A stretch of DNA of 36,514 nucleotides from Bacteroidales bacterium UBA5206 (GTDB lineage Bacteria > Bacteroidota > Bacteroidia > Bacteroidales > Tenuifilaceae), in assembly GCA_002412705.1 (NCBI GenBank), contig DHVO01000035.1, forward strand, positions 1 to 36,514, read 5' to 3'. A program made the position numbers and the translations under genes. The notes beneath the pieces were generated by a model. The model was not told the DNA's origin. It saw nothing but the letters and a program-made list of their open reading frames with translations, and made no database searches. Shown piece after piece: positions 1 through 8,341 of this stretch (the first letter of the stretch is position 1; each line of letters begins with the position of its first letter).

Positions 1-12
1 TCCTAAAATGAC

Positions 13-46
13 GAAAGCACCTACAAATTTCTTTGTAAGTGCTTTC
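13..46 (-). terminator. Hairpin downstream of the tRNA gene
   Basis: GAAAGCAC at 13-20 pairs with GTGCTTTC at 39-46. The stem continues inward through 21-27 and 32-38 with one G:T pair, giving about 15 bp and a 4-base loop. It lies just beyond the 3' end of the minus-strand tRNA. The following T tract on the minus strand is weak (CATTTTAGG), so it may act as a 3' processing barrier as much as an intrinsic terminator. Confidence 0.6.
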
Positions 47-52
47 TGAGGG

Positions 53-126
53 TGGGCCCAACTGGGCTTGAACCAGTGACCCTCTGATTATGAGTCAGAT
101 GCTCTAACCAGCTGAGCTATGGGCCC
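53..126 (-). tRNA. tRNA with CAU anticodon (tRNA-Met, or lysidine-modified tRNA-Ile2)
   Basis: Read on the minus strand from 126, the cloverleaf is complete. The acceptor stem GGGCCCA (126-120) pairs with TGGGCCC (60-54). The D stem is GCTC/GAGC, the anticodon stem TCTGA/TCAGA encloses loop CTCATAA with anticodon CAT, and the T stem ACTGG/CCAGT encloses TTCAAGC. The discriminator base is A and CCA is not encoded. The acceptor does not have the mismatched first pair typical of initiator tRNA, so it is elongator Met or the tRNA-Ile whose CAU is converted by TilS. Sequence alone, read by eye, does not separate these two. Confidence 0.95.
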
Positions 127-210
127 TAAAAAAAAGCGCAAAGGCTTTTCAAATCGGAGTGCAATATTACATATTTGTACTCGAATTTTCAAACCGAATA
201 ACAACTTTTT

Positions 211-867
211 ATGCAACAGCTTTTGTTTACGCCCCTTAAAGGCCTGCAAATCCGCAACATAATTTTTGATTTGGGCGGTGTAATTCTTAATATCGACTAC
301 CATTTAACGATTAATGCTTTCAAAGATTTGGGTTTTCAAAGCTTCGATCAAACCTTTACTCAGGCAGCACAGGTCGATCTTTTCGATAATCTTGATACTG
401 GTACCATAACCCCGCAACAGTTTAGGGACGGTATAAAGGCTCTTGCCCCTGTTGCCCTTAGCAACGAGCAAATAGACCACGCGTGGAACGCCATGCTGCT
501 AGATTTTCCTGTACACCGTCTTGAGCTTCTTGCCGAGGTAAAAAAGCGCTACCGTACCTTCTTGCTTAGCAACACCAATCAGATTCATATTGATGTTTAC
601 AACCAAATTCTAAAAAACACCTTTGGGGTTGATAACCTTTCGCCATTTTTTGAGCGGGAGTACTACTCGCACGAGATACATAGGCGTAAACCGCACCCCT
701 CAACATTCGAGTTTGTGCTTGAGCAGAATGGCTTAAAACCAGAGGAGACCCTTTTTATTGATGATACACTTCAACATGTGGAGGGTGCTCGCAAAGCGGG
801 ACTCCATGCCTACCACTTAAAGGTTACCGAGGGCGAGAGCATAGAGCAGCTATTTTGCTTTGCATAG
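211..867 (+). CDS. HAD-superfamily phosphatase, YihX-like
   Basis: This 218-residue protein has all the HAD hydrolase motifs. Motif I is FDLGGVILNID with nucleophile Asp20, motif II is LLSNTN around residues 118-123, the motif III lysine is in RRKPHP near 160, and motif IV is FIDD with Asp184 and Asp185. The spacing and the DLG..I..ID and SNTN wording resemble Escherichia coli YihX, a sugar-phosphate phosphatase acting on alpha-glucose 1-phosphate. As in that group, the residue two after the nucleophile is Gly rather than Asp. The substrate here is inferred only from resemblance. The ATG at 211 gives a short N-terminal extension before the first strand, so a later start is possible. The gene stands alone, with a hairpin terminator after it. 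Confidence 0.88.
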   Translation: MQQLLFTPLKGLQIRNIIFDLGGVILNIDYHLTINAFKDLGFQSFDQTFTQAAQVDLFDNLDTGTITPQQFRDGIKALAPVALSNEQIDHAWNAMLLDFPVHRLELLAEVKKRYRTFLLSNTNQIHIDVYNQILKNTFGVDNLSPFFEREYYSHEIHRRKPHPSTFEFVLEQNGLKPEETLFIDDTLQHVEGARKAGLHAYHLKVTEGESIEQLFCFA

Positions 868-903
868 CAATCCAATACATCAAACTGTAGCTTACATTTC
901 TAA

Positions 904-932
904 AAAAGGGATTCGGATACCGAGTCCCTTTT
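904..932 (+). terminator. Intrinsic terminator after the HAD gene
   Basis: AAAGGGATTCGG (905-916) pairs with CCGAGTCCCTTT (920-931) through one G:T pair and a 3-base loop. The A run before it and the T run after it make it plausible in either direction. It sits 37 bases after the HAD stop codon. Confidence 0.75.
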
Positions 933-1055
933 CCTGTTTATGCCAAGAGCCAATGTTTTTAATCGACCGTTTGAATTTTGCATTAAAGTGCTAAATTGCA
1001 ACCTTACACATACCGTGTTAATGCGTTTAAATGTTAAACATAACCCGTATTACTT

Positions 1056-1496
1056 ATGAAGAAGTTTGTTTTGGCTGTTGCTTTTGCGTTAGCTGGCATG
1101 ATGACCTACGGTCAGGGAGCAGGAAAAATTCTTGGAACATGGATTACTCAGGATGGCGACTCCAAGGTTACCATAAAGCAGGATCAGTCGGGTAAATTCT
1201 ACGGTGAGATTATTTGGCTTAAGGAACCTAACAAGAATGGTAAGCCTAAGGTTGATGATAAGAACCCTGAGGCATCCATGCGTAGCAGGCAAATTCTTGG
1301 CCTTCGCATTTTATCGGGATTTACCTTTGACAAGGGAGATAGCCAGTGGGAGGATGGTACAATTTACGATCCCAAGTCGGGCAAAACATACAGCTGCAAG
1401 ATGTGGTTCGAGAAAGATCCAAAAACACTTTTTGTAAAAGGATATATTGGAGTATCTTTAATAGGAAAAGAGGTTAAGTGGACCCGCGAAAGCTAG
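1056..1496 (+). CDS. Secreted DUF2147 domain protein
   Basis: This 146-residue protein starts with a Sec signal peptide (MKKFVLAVAFALAGMMTYG, cleavage near residue 20). The rest matches the DUF2147 pattern: a GTW start to the first strand (LGTWITQ), a GEIIWLKEP segment, a KVDDKNP segment, a G(L/I)RILSGF segment, a WEDGTIYDPKSGKTY segment and a LFVKGYIG strand near the end. The family is a periplasmic or exported beta-barrel-like domain of unknown biochemical role. The length is typical. A weak upstream promoter match is TTTG at 970-973 with TAAATTGC at 992-999. The next gene starts 6 bases after this stop, so the two are probably co-transcribed. Confidence 0.88.
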   Translation: MKKFVLAVAFALAGMMTYGQGAGKILGTWITQDGDSKVTIKQDQSGKFYGEIIWLKEPNKNGKPKVDDKNPEASMRSRQILGLRILSGFTFDKGDSQWEDGTIYDPKSGKTYSCKMWFEKDPKTLFVKGYIGVSLIGKEVKWTRES

Positions 1497-1502
1497 TTTC
1501 CT

Positions 1503-2198
1503 ATGTACATACCAGGTATAACTGATTTGTATAGATTGTTTTATCCTAATCAGTGCGCTCTTTGCCACGAGACGCTTGTTGGTGGCGAGAGCGCAATTTG
1601 CCTGGATTGCCTGTACCATATTCCCCGCACCCGTTTCTGGTTTGATGCCGATAACGTTGTTGCCCAAATTTTTTGGGGTCGTGTAAACGTTGAGAATGCC
1701 TGTGCCTACTTCTACTTTGCTAGGGGAAGCAAGTACCGTAAGGTGTTGCATCTGCTTAAGTACGGCGGTAATAAGGATGTGGGCATTGTTTTGGGACAGC
1801 AGTTTGGCGCCGAGCTAAAGCATAGTAGGCTTTATGCCGATATCGATTACATTGTTCCCGTTCCACTTCACCCCAAAAGGCTTAAGAAAAGGGGGTACAA
1901 TCAGGCCGAGATGATAGCCGATGGACTGGGCCAATCGCTGGGGGTTCCCGTATCAACCGATGTGCTTATACGTAACCGCTACACAGAGACCCAAACCAAG
2001 AAAACCCGTGCCGAAAGGGTGAACAACGTATCGTCGGCATTTATGCTCACAAACCCAGAGACCTTTAGGGGTAAGCACCTTCTTCTTGTTGACGATGTGG
2101 TTACTACAGGCGCTACTCTTGAGGCTTGCGCTGCTGAGATGCTAACTGCACCCGATGCTAAAGTTAGCATTGTTACGCTAGCCTACGCAAGTAGCTGA
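1503..2198 (+). CDS. ComF family phosphoribosyltransferase-like protein
   Basis: This 231-residue protein has the ComF layout. An N-terminal zinc-ribbon-like element has CALC (Cys18, Cys21) and CLDC (Cys33, Cys36). A type I phosphoribosyltransferase fold follows, ending in the PRPP-binding loop LLLVDDVVTTGAT near residues 193-205. A VPVPLHPKRLKKRGYNQAE segment near 120 is characteristic of the family. ComF/GntX proteins act in DNA uptake in naturally competent bacteria, but most Bacteroidota carry one without a known competence phenotype. It begins 6 bases after the DUF2147 gene. The stop is followed by a 234-base gap with no terminator that I can see. Confidence 0.92.
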   Translation: MYIPGITDLYRLFYPNQCALCHETLVGGESAICLDCLYHIPRTRFWFDADNVVAQIFWGRVNVENACAYFYFARGSKYRKVLHLLKYGGNKDVGIVLGQQFGAELKHSRLYADIDYIVPVPLHPKRLKKRGYNQAEMIADGLGQSLGVPVSTDVLIRNRYTETQTKKTRAERVNNVSSAFMLTNPETFRGKHLLLVDDVVTTGATLEACAAEMLTAPDAKVSIVTLAYASS

Positions 2199-2335
2199 TT
2201 CTGCGGTTTAGTGTTTAGTGTAAGGTGTTTGGTTGATTAGCTCCTATATCTACTCTCTAAATCGTGAATCTCTTCTTCCCTTAATCTTGCCTAAGAGCCC
2301 TTTTCTTGGATTTAGAAGTGAACCCAAATTCTTAG

Positions 2336-2412
2336 TCCTTTAGCCTTTAATCTCGCATAAGGGCAACTTGCCTAGACTCAAGGCGAGGAGACAACCTCTT
2401 TTAACCTTTAAC
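2336..2412. repeat. Dispersed intergenic repeat, copy A
   Basis: The left block at 2336-2373 matches 24841-24878 at 33 of 38 positions by hand count. A right block around 2380-2412 (core AGGCGAGGAGACAA followed by CTCTTT and AACCTTTA) matches 24907-24935. Copy B carries about 25 extra bases between the blocks. CTCGC near the left and GGCGAG near the right form inverted arms. This copy lies about 20 bases beyond the stop codon of ubiX. The rest of the 2199-2432 gap holds only low-complexity sequence such as GTTTAGTGTTTAGTGT. Confidence 0.6.
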
Positions 2413-2432
2413 CTTTCTTCTTTCTCCTTTAA

Positions 2433-2999
2433 CTATTCCCCTCTTCCTCCCCATCTATAAGAATCAATTTCAATCCCAAGCTGCGCCACTATACGGTCAA
2501 TAACGGTATTTACAAGTTCCTCAATACTTTGGGGTTTGCTGTAGAACGATGGGCTAGCAGGAATAATAATGCCGCCAGCAAGGGTAATCGTTTTAAAGTT
2601 TTCTATGTGAATAAGGTTTAGCGGAGCCTCACGTGGCACAACAATAAGCTTACGGCGCTCTTTTAGCATAACGTCGGCAGCCCTAATAAGTAAGTCGTTA
2701 CTTGTACCCGATGCTATTTTTCCTAGGGTTCCCATGGAACAGGGAACAACTACCATAGCGGCAAACTGAGCCGACCCCGATGCTATAGGTGCAAAAAAAT
2801 CGGAGTGCTTATAGTATGATACCCTTTCGTTGGTAATGGGGTCGGAGTTAAGCTCGTAATCCCAAACCTGCCTTCCCGTTTCGCTATACACAATGGCAAT
2901 TTGGCTTACAATGGTGCTAGGTAGGGCGAGTAGTTTGGTTATTAGCTGGTAGGCATATATAGATCCGCTGGCTCCAGTTATTCCTACAATTATCTTCAC
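2433..2999 (-). CDS. ubiX: UbiX-family flavin prenyltransferase
   Basis: The 188-residue product has the UbiX/Pad1 flavoprotein fold. The N-terminal motif is GITGASGSIYA (residues 6-16), followed by a conserved SETGRQVWDYE stretch. VVPCSMGTLGKIASGTSNDL near 85-105 and a VVPREAPLN segment near 140 are family hallmarks. UbiX prenylates FMN to make the cofactor of UbiD-type decarboxylases. No ubiD is visible in this window. The start codon is GTG at 2999; no in-frame ATG lies just upstream. A perfect -7 box (TATATTTG on minus, 3022-3029) would give a leader of roughly 15 bases, which supports this start. It is transcribed opposite to its neighbours on both sides. Confidence 0.93.
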   Translation of the reverse strand: MKIIVGITGASGSIYAYQLITKLLALPSTIVSQIAIVYSETGRQVWDYELNSDPITNERVSYYKHSDFFAPIASGSAQFAAMVVVPCSMGTLGKIASGTSNDLLIRAADVMLKERRKLIVVPREAPLNLIHIENFKTITLAGGIIIPASPSFYSKPQSIEELVNTVIDRIVAQLGIEIDSYRWGGRGE

Positions 3000-3021
3000 G
3001 CGTGTGATTTTTTGTTAGTGG

Positions 3022-3029
3022 CAAATATA
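3022..3029 (-). promoter_or_regulatory. Predicted -7 box of the ubiX promoter
   Basis: On the minus strand the bases read TATATTTG, an exact match to the Bacteroidota sigma-ABfr -7 consensus TAnnTTTG, 22 bases before the GTG start. No clear TTTG -33 element lies at the usual 17-23 base spacing, so the call rests on the -7 box and its position. Confidence 0.4.
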
Positions 3030-3210
3030 GAACACAAAATGGTTACCTTTTGTTGGCATTTGGAAAATAAGGCTAAAGGAATTTCGTAATAATCTCTGTG
3101 CTAACACATGGCATTTTTATTCATCATAAGTTAGCTTCTTTGCCCTGCATGGGGAGCTTTTTAGTTGGGTTTTTCCCTAACTTTAAGGCAGAATAATTGA
3201 TGAAAATAGT

Positions 3211-4236
3211 ATGAAAAAGGTCTGCTTATCAGTGTGTTTTGGCTTAATGCTAGTTGCTACTAGTGTTTTTGCGCAACAGCCGTTGCCCTCCATAACGGAA
3301 ATGAAATGGGGGTACGATTACAATTTGCACGTAAAGCTCTCAAACGATACAAACTATGTAATGGATGTACGTGCGCTTTACCATACTGGAAGCTCTGTGT
3401 TCGATACCTCTAGCCAGTCGGCTACCTACTATCCAGTATCCCTCGACGAGGATTTTATAAACCACCTAAAGAGTAGCAAACTGCAAGCCGATAGCCTAAG
3501 CGCTAGAAGCGATTCCGCTCAAAAGCGATCTACAGAAACGCTGTGGTCGGCGCTGCATAAGGAAATTGGTAGTGGCTATATCCACTTTGTAAACTGCGTT
3601 GTTTACTCCTTGGAATCGCGCCAGCTAAACCTTGAGGACCCTATTATGAAACGGCCGGTAACCAAGTGGAAACCAAAGCCCATGACCGAGAGCTACAAGC
3701 GCACAAAGAAATGGGTTTACTACATTCCCTATACCCAGCCCGAGGCCCAAAAGGAGTATAAAAAACGCCTTAAGGAGAACGACTTGCGCGACTTGCAGGG
3801 TGTACCAGATCGCTTTGTTACCCTCTTTAACGAAACCTCGCAAAAGCAGTACGAAACCCTAAAGGCAGAGGGCAAGTGGCATTTGGTTGCCCAAATAGAC
3901 CTAATTAAGCTGCTGCTAGGCGCAAAGTACCTTGGCCGCGATCAAATATCATTCATAAGCAGCCGTGTTATTGCCTCTGTGCTGCGTTATAACGCATCAA
4001 ATCTGCCCACTGTTATCATTTTTGACGATTACAATGCAGCGGTTGCTATGACCCTTGATGCATCGGGATATAAGATTGACTATGTGGTGTTTAAGGATGC
4101 CGATAACATTGTTGATACCGATAAGTCGTTCCGTCTTCAAAAAATTGAATCACTAATAAAAAGCATCAACGAGGCAAACGATAAGGTGTTCCGTAAGCGG
4201 TTATCAACCTATTACCAGAGCAGCAAAAAATCGTAG
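3211..4236 (+). CDS. Secreted protein of unknown function
   Basis: I do not recognise this 341-residue protein. A clear Sec signal peptide (MKKVCLSVCFGLMLVATSVFAQ) ends near residue 22. The mature part is charged and mostly helical in look. It has a lysine-rich stretch near 145-195 (KRPVTKWKPKPM, KRTKKWVYYIPY). A segment near 210-280 has hydrophobic strands (TVIIFDDYN, YKIDYVVFKDADN) of the kind seen in alpha/beta domains. The C-terminus is a basic helix. No lipobox, sorting domain or transmembrane helix follows the signal, so it is probably periplasmic. It stands alone, divergent from ubiX and 181 bases before asnS. Confidence 0.85.
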   Translation: MKKVCLSVCFGLMLVATSVFAQQPLPSITEMKWGYDYNLHVKLSNDTNYVMDVRALYHTGSSVFDTSSQSATYYPVSLDEDFINHLKSSKLQADSLSARSDSAQKRSTETLWSALHKEIGSGYIHFVNCVVYSLESRQLNLEDPIMKRPVTKWKPKPMTESYKRTKKWVYYIPYTQPEAQKEYKKRLKENDLRDLQGVPDRFVTLFNETSQKQYETLKAEGKWHLVAQIDLIKLLLGAKYLGRDQISFISSRVIASVLRYNASNLPTVIIFDDYNAAVAMTLDASGYKIDYVVFKDADNIVDTDKSFRLQKIESLIKSINEANDKVFRKRLSTYYQSSKKS

Positions 4237-4417
4237 ATACACAAAATCAGCACCTTTAGGGCATTACCAACTGCTTAGTTAGCACCAATTAGCTCAAAAG
4301 TGTTATTTTTGTGCTGGCTAAAAAGGGGATGCCCTGTTTTTTAGTATTTTTGAAGGTCAGCAGCAACAGTAAATGCAGTGCTGGTAATTACGTTGTTTTT
4401 AAATTATAAGAACTAAA

Positions 4418-5815
4418 ATGGTACTAACAGAAAGAGTTAAGGTAAAAGCATTGCTCGAAAGCGGCGAGGCAGGAAGCCTTGTGGTAGCAATGGGTTGGGT
4501 TCGCACACGACGTGGAAACAAAAACGTATCATTTATTGCACTTAACGACGGTTCTACAATAAATAATATTCAGGTTGTTGTTGATAATGCTAGCTACTCC
4601 GAGGAGCTGCTTAAGGGTATCACAACAGGCTCTTGTATTGGGGTAAAAGGATTACTGGTTGAATCGCCTGGTTCTGGGCAGCGTGTTGAGATACAAGCTA
4701 AGGAGATTGAGCTGTTTGGCACTGCCGATCCCGAGACCTATCCTTTGCAGAAGAAGGGACACAGCATGGAGTTCCTTCGTGAAATTGCACACCTTCGTCC
4801 ACGTACCAATACCTTTGGTGCTGTGCTTCGCATTCGTCATGCTATGGCCTTTGCTATTCACAAGTACTTTAACGATAAAGGGTTTACCTACCTTCACACC
4901 CCAATTATTACTGCATCCGATGCAGAGGGGGCTGGAGCCATGTTCCGTGTTACCACCCTTGATGTTAACAACCTACCTCGTACCGAGGAGGGAAAAATAG
5001 ACTGGAGCGAGGATTTCTTTGGTAAAGAGGCAAACCTAACCGTTTCTGGCCAGCTTGAGGGCGAGCTAGGAGCGTTGGCTCTTTCGGAGATTTACACCTT
5101 TGGCCCAACCTTCCGTGCAGAGAACTCAAATACACCACGCCATTTAGCCGAGTTCTGGATGATTGAACCCGAAATGGCCTTCTACGATATTATTGCAAAC
5201 ATGGATTTGGCTGAGGATTTTCTTAAGTACCTTATCCGTTATGCGCTAGAGAACTGCAAGGACGACCTGGAGTTCCTAAACAAGATGTACGACAACGAGC
5301 TCCTAGAGAGGTTGCTGTTTGTTGTTAACAACAGCTTTGAACGGTTGGAGTACACCAAGGCAATTGAGATTCTTGAAAAAGCCGATCAAAAGTTCGAATT
5401 CCCTGTGTTCTGGGGTGCCGACCTACAAAGTGAGCACGAGCGCTACCTTGTAGAAAAGCACTTTAAGAAACCGGTTATACTAACCAACTATCCTAAGGAA
5501 ATCAAAGCCTTCTATATGAAACAGAACGACGATGGTAAAACCGTACGTGCCATGGACGTTCTTTTCCCAAAAATTGGTGAGATTATTGGTGGTTCGCAGC
5601 GTGAGGAGATTTACGAAAAGCTTATTAGCCGTATCAACGAGTTGGGAATTCCAGAAAAGGATGTATGGTGGTACCTTGAAACCCGCAAATTTGGAACAGC
5701 ACCACACAGCGGCTTTGGCCTAGGATTTGAAAGGCTTCTGCTTTTTGTGACTGGAATGACCAACATCCGCGATGTAATTCCTTTTCCACGCACCCCGAAT
5801 AACTGCGAGTTTTAA
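4418..5815 (+). CDS. asnS: Asparagine--tRNA ligase
   Basis: This 465-residue class IIb aminoacyl-tRNA synthetase charges tRNA-Asn in the cytoplasm. Residues 1-105 are the OB-fold anticodon-binding domain (VAMGWVRTRRGNKNVSFIAL). The catalytic core carries motif 1 (KYFNDKGFTYLHTPIITASD), motif 2 (FGPTFRAENSNTPRHLAEFW) and motif 3 (GFGLGFERLLLFVTG). The C-terminal ending PFPRTPNNCEF is diagnostic of AsnS rather than AspS. The length is normal. rpoN follows after 13 bases, so the two are likely co-transcribed. Upstream, exact TAnnTTTG matches lie in the 181-base gap, but none has a convincing -33 partner. Confidence 0.98.
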   Translation: MVLTERVKVKALLESGEAGSLVVAMGWVRTRRGNKNVSFIALNDGSTINNIQVVVDNASYSEELLKGITTGSCIGVKGLLVESPGSGQRVEIQAKEIELFGTADPETYPLQKKGHSMEFLREIAHLRPRTNTFGAVLRIRHAMAFAIHKYFNDKGFTYLHTPIITASDAEGAGAMFRVTTLDVNNLPRTEEGKIDWSEDFFGKEANLTVSGQLEGELGALALSEIYTFGPTFRAENSNTPRHLAEFWMIEPEMAFYDIIANMDLAEDFLKYLIRYALENCKDDLEFLNKMYDNELLERLLFVVNNSFERLEYTKAIEILEKADQKFEFPVFWGADLQSEHERYLVEKHFKKPVILTNYPKEIKAFYMKQNDDGKTVRAMDVLFPKIGEIIGGSQREEIYEKLISRINELGIPEKDVWWYLETRKFGTAPHSGFGLGFERLLLFVTGMTNIRDVIPFPRTPNNCEF

Positions 5816-5828
5816 TTAGATCCATATC

Positions 5829-7283
5829 ATGCTCAAGCAACGGTTACAACAGAAACTGCTCCAAAAGCTTTCGCCACAGCAAATACAAGTTATTAAGCTG
5901 TTGGAGCTTCCTACCCTACAGCTTGAGCAGCGCATTAAAAAGGAGATGGAGGAGAACCCTACCCTTGAGGAGGGACCCGATAGCCTTGAGAATGCCGAAC
6001 AGGAGGAGGTGCTAAACGACGATAACGTTGACCAGAACGATGAGGAGTTTACGCTTGAGGATTACCTTAACGATGAGGATATCCCTTCCTATAAGCTTAA
6101 TGCCAACAACTATTCTAAAGACGATAAACGTGAGGAGATTCCCTTTTCGGGGGGAGTCTCTTTTCACGAACATCTTGAGTCGCAGCTTGGGCTGCGCGTG
6201 CTAGACGAAAAGCAGTACGAACTGGGCATGTACCTTATTGGCAATATTGATGACGATGGCTACCTGCGCCGTAAGCTTACAGCCATTGCCGACGACATTG
6301 CCTTTGCAATGGGAATTGAAACCAATGAGGATGAGCTGGAGCAAGTACTTTACGTTATTCACGATTTCGACCCAGTTGGTGTAGGTGCCCGCGATTTACA
6401 GGAGTGTCTGCTAATCCAAATTAGCGCTAAGGATCAAACCATTCCCGAAGTGGCCAATGCCCGCAAAATTGTTAAGTACCACTTTGATGAGTTTACCCGT
6501 AAGCACTACGATAAAATTGCATCCCGCTTAGATTTAGAAGATGATGAGCTTCGCGATGCCATTGACGAGATTCTTAAGCTTAACCCTAAGCCAGGAGGTT
6601 CGTTCTACGATCCCAGCAATCGCACGGTTCAGCATATTATCCCCGATTTTATTCTCGACTTTAACGATGGGGAGTTTAGCCTTAGCCTTAACGCGCGTAA
6701 CGTGCCCGACCTAAGAATTAGCCGCGAGTACTCCGATATGCTGGAATCCTATGCCGCTAACAGAAGCAATGCCTCTAGACAGGAGAAGGATGCAATGGTT
6801 TTTGTGAAGCAGAAAATTGATTCTGCACGGTGGTTTATCGATGCTATAAGGCAGCGCCACAATACACTTCTAGGCACAATGGAGGCCATAATAGAGTATC
6901 AGCGGGAATTCTTTAAGGAGGGCGACGAGACTCGGTTAAAGCCAATGATACTTAAGGATATAGCGGAGGTTACGGGGTTAGATATCTCCACCATATCGCG
7001 TGTTGCAAATAGCAAGTACATCCAAACGCACTTTGGTATATTCCCTCTAAAGTACTTCTTTAGTGAGGGGATGCAAACCGATAGCGGCGAGGAGGTATCA
7101 ACAAAAGAGATAAAGAAAATACTACAGGACTGCATTGATGCTGAGGAGAAGCGAAAGCCCCTTACAGACGAAAAGCTTATGAAGATTCTCCAGGATAAAG
7201 GGTATCCTATTGCGCGCAGAACTGTTGCTAAATACCGGGAACAGCTAGGTATTCCTGTTGCTCGACTGAGGAAGGAGCTGTAG
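5829..7283 (+). CDS. rpoN: RNA polymerase sigma-54 factor
   Basis: This 484-residue protein has the full sigma-54 layout. Region I is the Gln/Leu-rich activator-responsive segment (LQQKLLQKLSPQQIQVIKLL, residues 4-23, and the following helix). An acidic region II follows at about 50-95. The core-binding domain is at about 115-300. A helix-turn-helix sits near 375-400 (DIAEVTGLDISTISRVANSK). The RpoN box that contacts the -24 element is ARRTVAKYRE near residues 458-467. Sigma-54 needs AAA+ activator proteins, and none is encoded in this window. It sits directly behind asnS. Confidence 0.98.
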   Translation: MLKQRLQQKLLQKLSPQQIQVIKLLELPTLQLEQRIKKEMEENPTLEEGPDSLENAEQEEVLNDDNVDQNDEEFTLEDYLNDEDIPSYKLNANNYSKDDKREEIPFSGGVSFHEHLESQLGLRVLDEKQYELGMYLIGNIDDDGYLRRKLTAIADDIAFAMGIETNEDELEQVLYVIHDFDPVGVGARDLQECLLIQISAKDQTIPEVANARKIVKYHFDEFTRKHYDKIASRLDLEDDELRDAIDEILKLNPKPGGSFYDPSNRTVQHIIPDFILDFNDGEFSLSLNARNVPDLRISREYSDMLESYAANRSNASRQEKDAMVFVKQKIDSARWFIDAIRQRHNTLLGTMEAIIEYQREFFKEGDETRLKPMILKDIAEVTGLDISTISRVANSKYIQTHFGIFPLKYFFSEGMQTDSGEEVSTKEIKKILQDCIDAEEKRKPLTDEKLMKILQDKGYPIARRTVAKYREQLGIPVARLRKEL

Positions 7284-7392
7284 CCATAAGCTTTTCAAGT
7301 AGCTACCCATTAAGTGTTGATTGCCATATTTGGCCTAGCCCACTAAGGGAAAACTTTTATTGCGTTCACCTAACACTCATATTTACAGCATA

Positions 7393-7998
7393 ATGAAACA
7401 AACTGCAGCCAAAATAGCATCAATAGTACTACACCCACTGTTTATGCCGTTAATTGGGGTAGCGTTTACACTTTTCTATGGTGGCTACATCAGCCTATTG
7501 CCATTTCAGGTAAAAAAGGTAATACTACTTGTTGTATTTGCTAACACACTGGGTTTGCCCTTAATTATGCTTCCGCTATTTCTACGAATGGGTATAATAA
7601 AGAGCTTGGCAATGGATAATCATAGAGAAAGAGTTTTTCCTTTGATTTTTACGCTTATACCCTATGCCTTCTCATTTTACTTTCTTTATAAGCTTCCAAT
7701 CCCAACCATTTTAGCCACATTTATGCTGGGTGCGGCTATAGCCGTTTTTGCCACAATTGTTATAACCTTTTGGTGGAAAATTAGTATACACATGGTGGGA
7801 ATAGGCGGTTTTGCGGGATTTCTTATGGGATTGTCGTATCGTTTATCCCTTGATGTTTTGTTCCTTTTTATAGTTGTAGTATTTCTTTCTGGAATCCTTG
7901 CTACCTCACGGCTTATGCTTAATTCGCACAATCAGGCACAGGTTTACTCTGGATTTGGTTTGGGTTTTATAGTTTTAACTTCAATTATGGTTCTGTAA
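7393..7998 (+). CDS. PAP2-like integral membrane protein
   Basis: This 201-residue protein has about six hydrophobic helices. Three segments echo the phosphatidic acid phosphatase type 2 signature: a MDNHRERVFPL stretch near 74-84, SIHMVGIGGFAG near 131-142 in the place of the SGH motif, and SRLMLNSHNQAQVYSGFGLG near 172-191 in the place of SRxxxxxHxxxD. The final acid is replaced by Gln, so catalysis is uncertain; a lipid phosphatase or an inactive relative are both possible. I start it at the ATG at 7393, because the longer frame relies on a TTG at 7360 and adds 11 polar residues before the first helix. It lies 109 bases after rpoN on the same strand. Confidence 0.75.
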   Translation: MKQTAAKIASIVLHPLFMPLIGVAFTLFYGGYISLLPFQVKKVILLVVFANTLGLPLIMLPLFLRMGIIKSLAMDNHRERVFPLIFTLIPYAFSFYFLYKLPIPTILATFMLGAAIAVFATIVITFWWKISIHMVGIGGFAGFLMGLSYRLSLDVLFLFIVVVFLSGILATSRLMLNSHNQAQVYSGFGLGFIVLTSIMVL

Positions 7999-8106
7999 AG
8001 CCATCACCAAGCGGATTGTGCACTCTTTTTTCTTCTCTAATTAGCTGCTAATTAGTTATTCAAATGTCCGTTTTCGGCTATCGGTTGTGGCCGCATGTAA
8101 TGCATA

Positions 8107-8123
8107 TTGCACAAATTGTGCAA
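8107..8123. promoter_or_regulatory. 17-bp perfect palindrome TTGCACAA-A-TTGTGCAA
   Basis: The two 8-base arms are exact reverse complements around a single central base. The form suits a dimeric regulator's binding site. The TTGCACAA arm recurs at 8513-8520 in a second, longer dyad closer to the adhesin operon. No regulator is identified. Confidence 0.4.
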
Positions 8124-8209
8124 GTTGCTTCTTTTGGCAGGATTTTAGTTAATATGTTAATTGCTAGTTAGTTTTGGATTTTATCACCATTAGGTGCCCA
8201 TAATCGGGC

Positions 8210-8329
8210 ATGGTGAAGTTTGGTTTTGATAAAGAGCGTTTAAATTGGGATAAACTGAAACTTTTTGTTGAACAGGAACGCGATTTAAACATTTACAGCA
8301 GCATGTATATGCACCTTTTTGTGGGTTGA
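8210..8329 (+). CDS. Possible 39-residue small protein
   Basis: The ATG at 8210 opens a 39-codon frame ending in TGA at 8327. The product is charged and amphipathic (begins MVKFGFDKERLNWDKLKLFV), with composition like real protein. After the TGA the same frame continues with ten more protein-like codons (LKKLVDKYRI) to a TAA. That suggests either a small gene or the decayed start of a longer one. There is no clear ribosome binding site, as is common in this phylum. I do not recognise a family. Confidence 0.3.
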   Translation: MVKFGFDKERLNWDKLKLFVEQERDLNIYSSMYMHLFVG

Positions 8330-8341
8330 TTAAAGAAATTA

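Noticed and set aside
7360..7392. TTG start for the PAP2-like protein
   Set aside because: It adds 11 polar residues with no family support; the ATG at 7393 places the first helix near the N-terminus.
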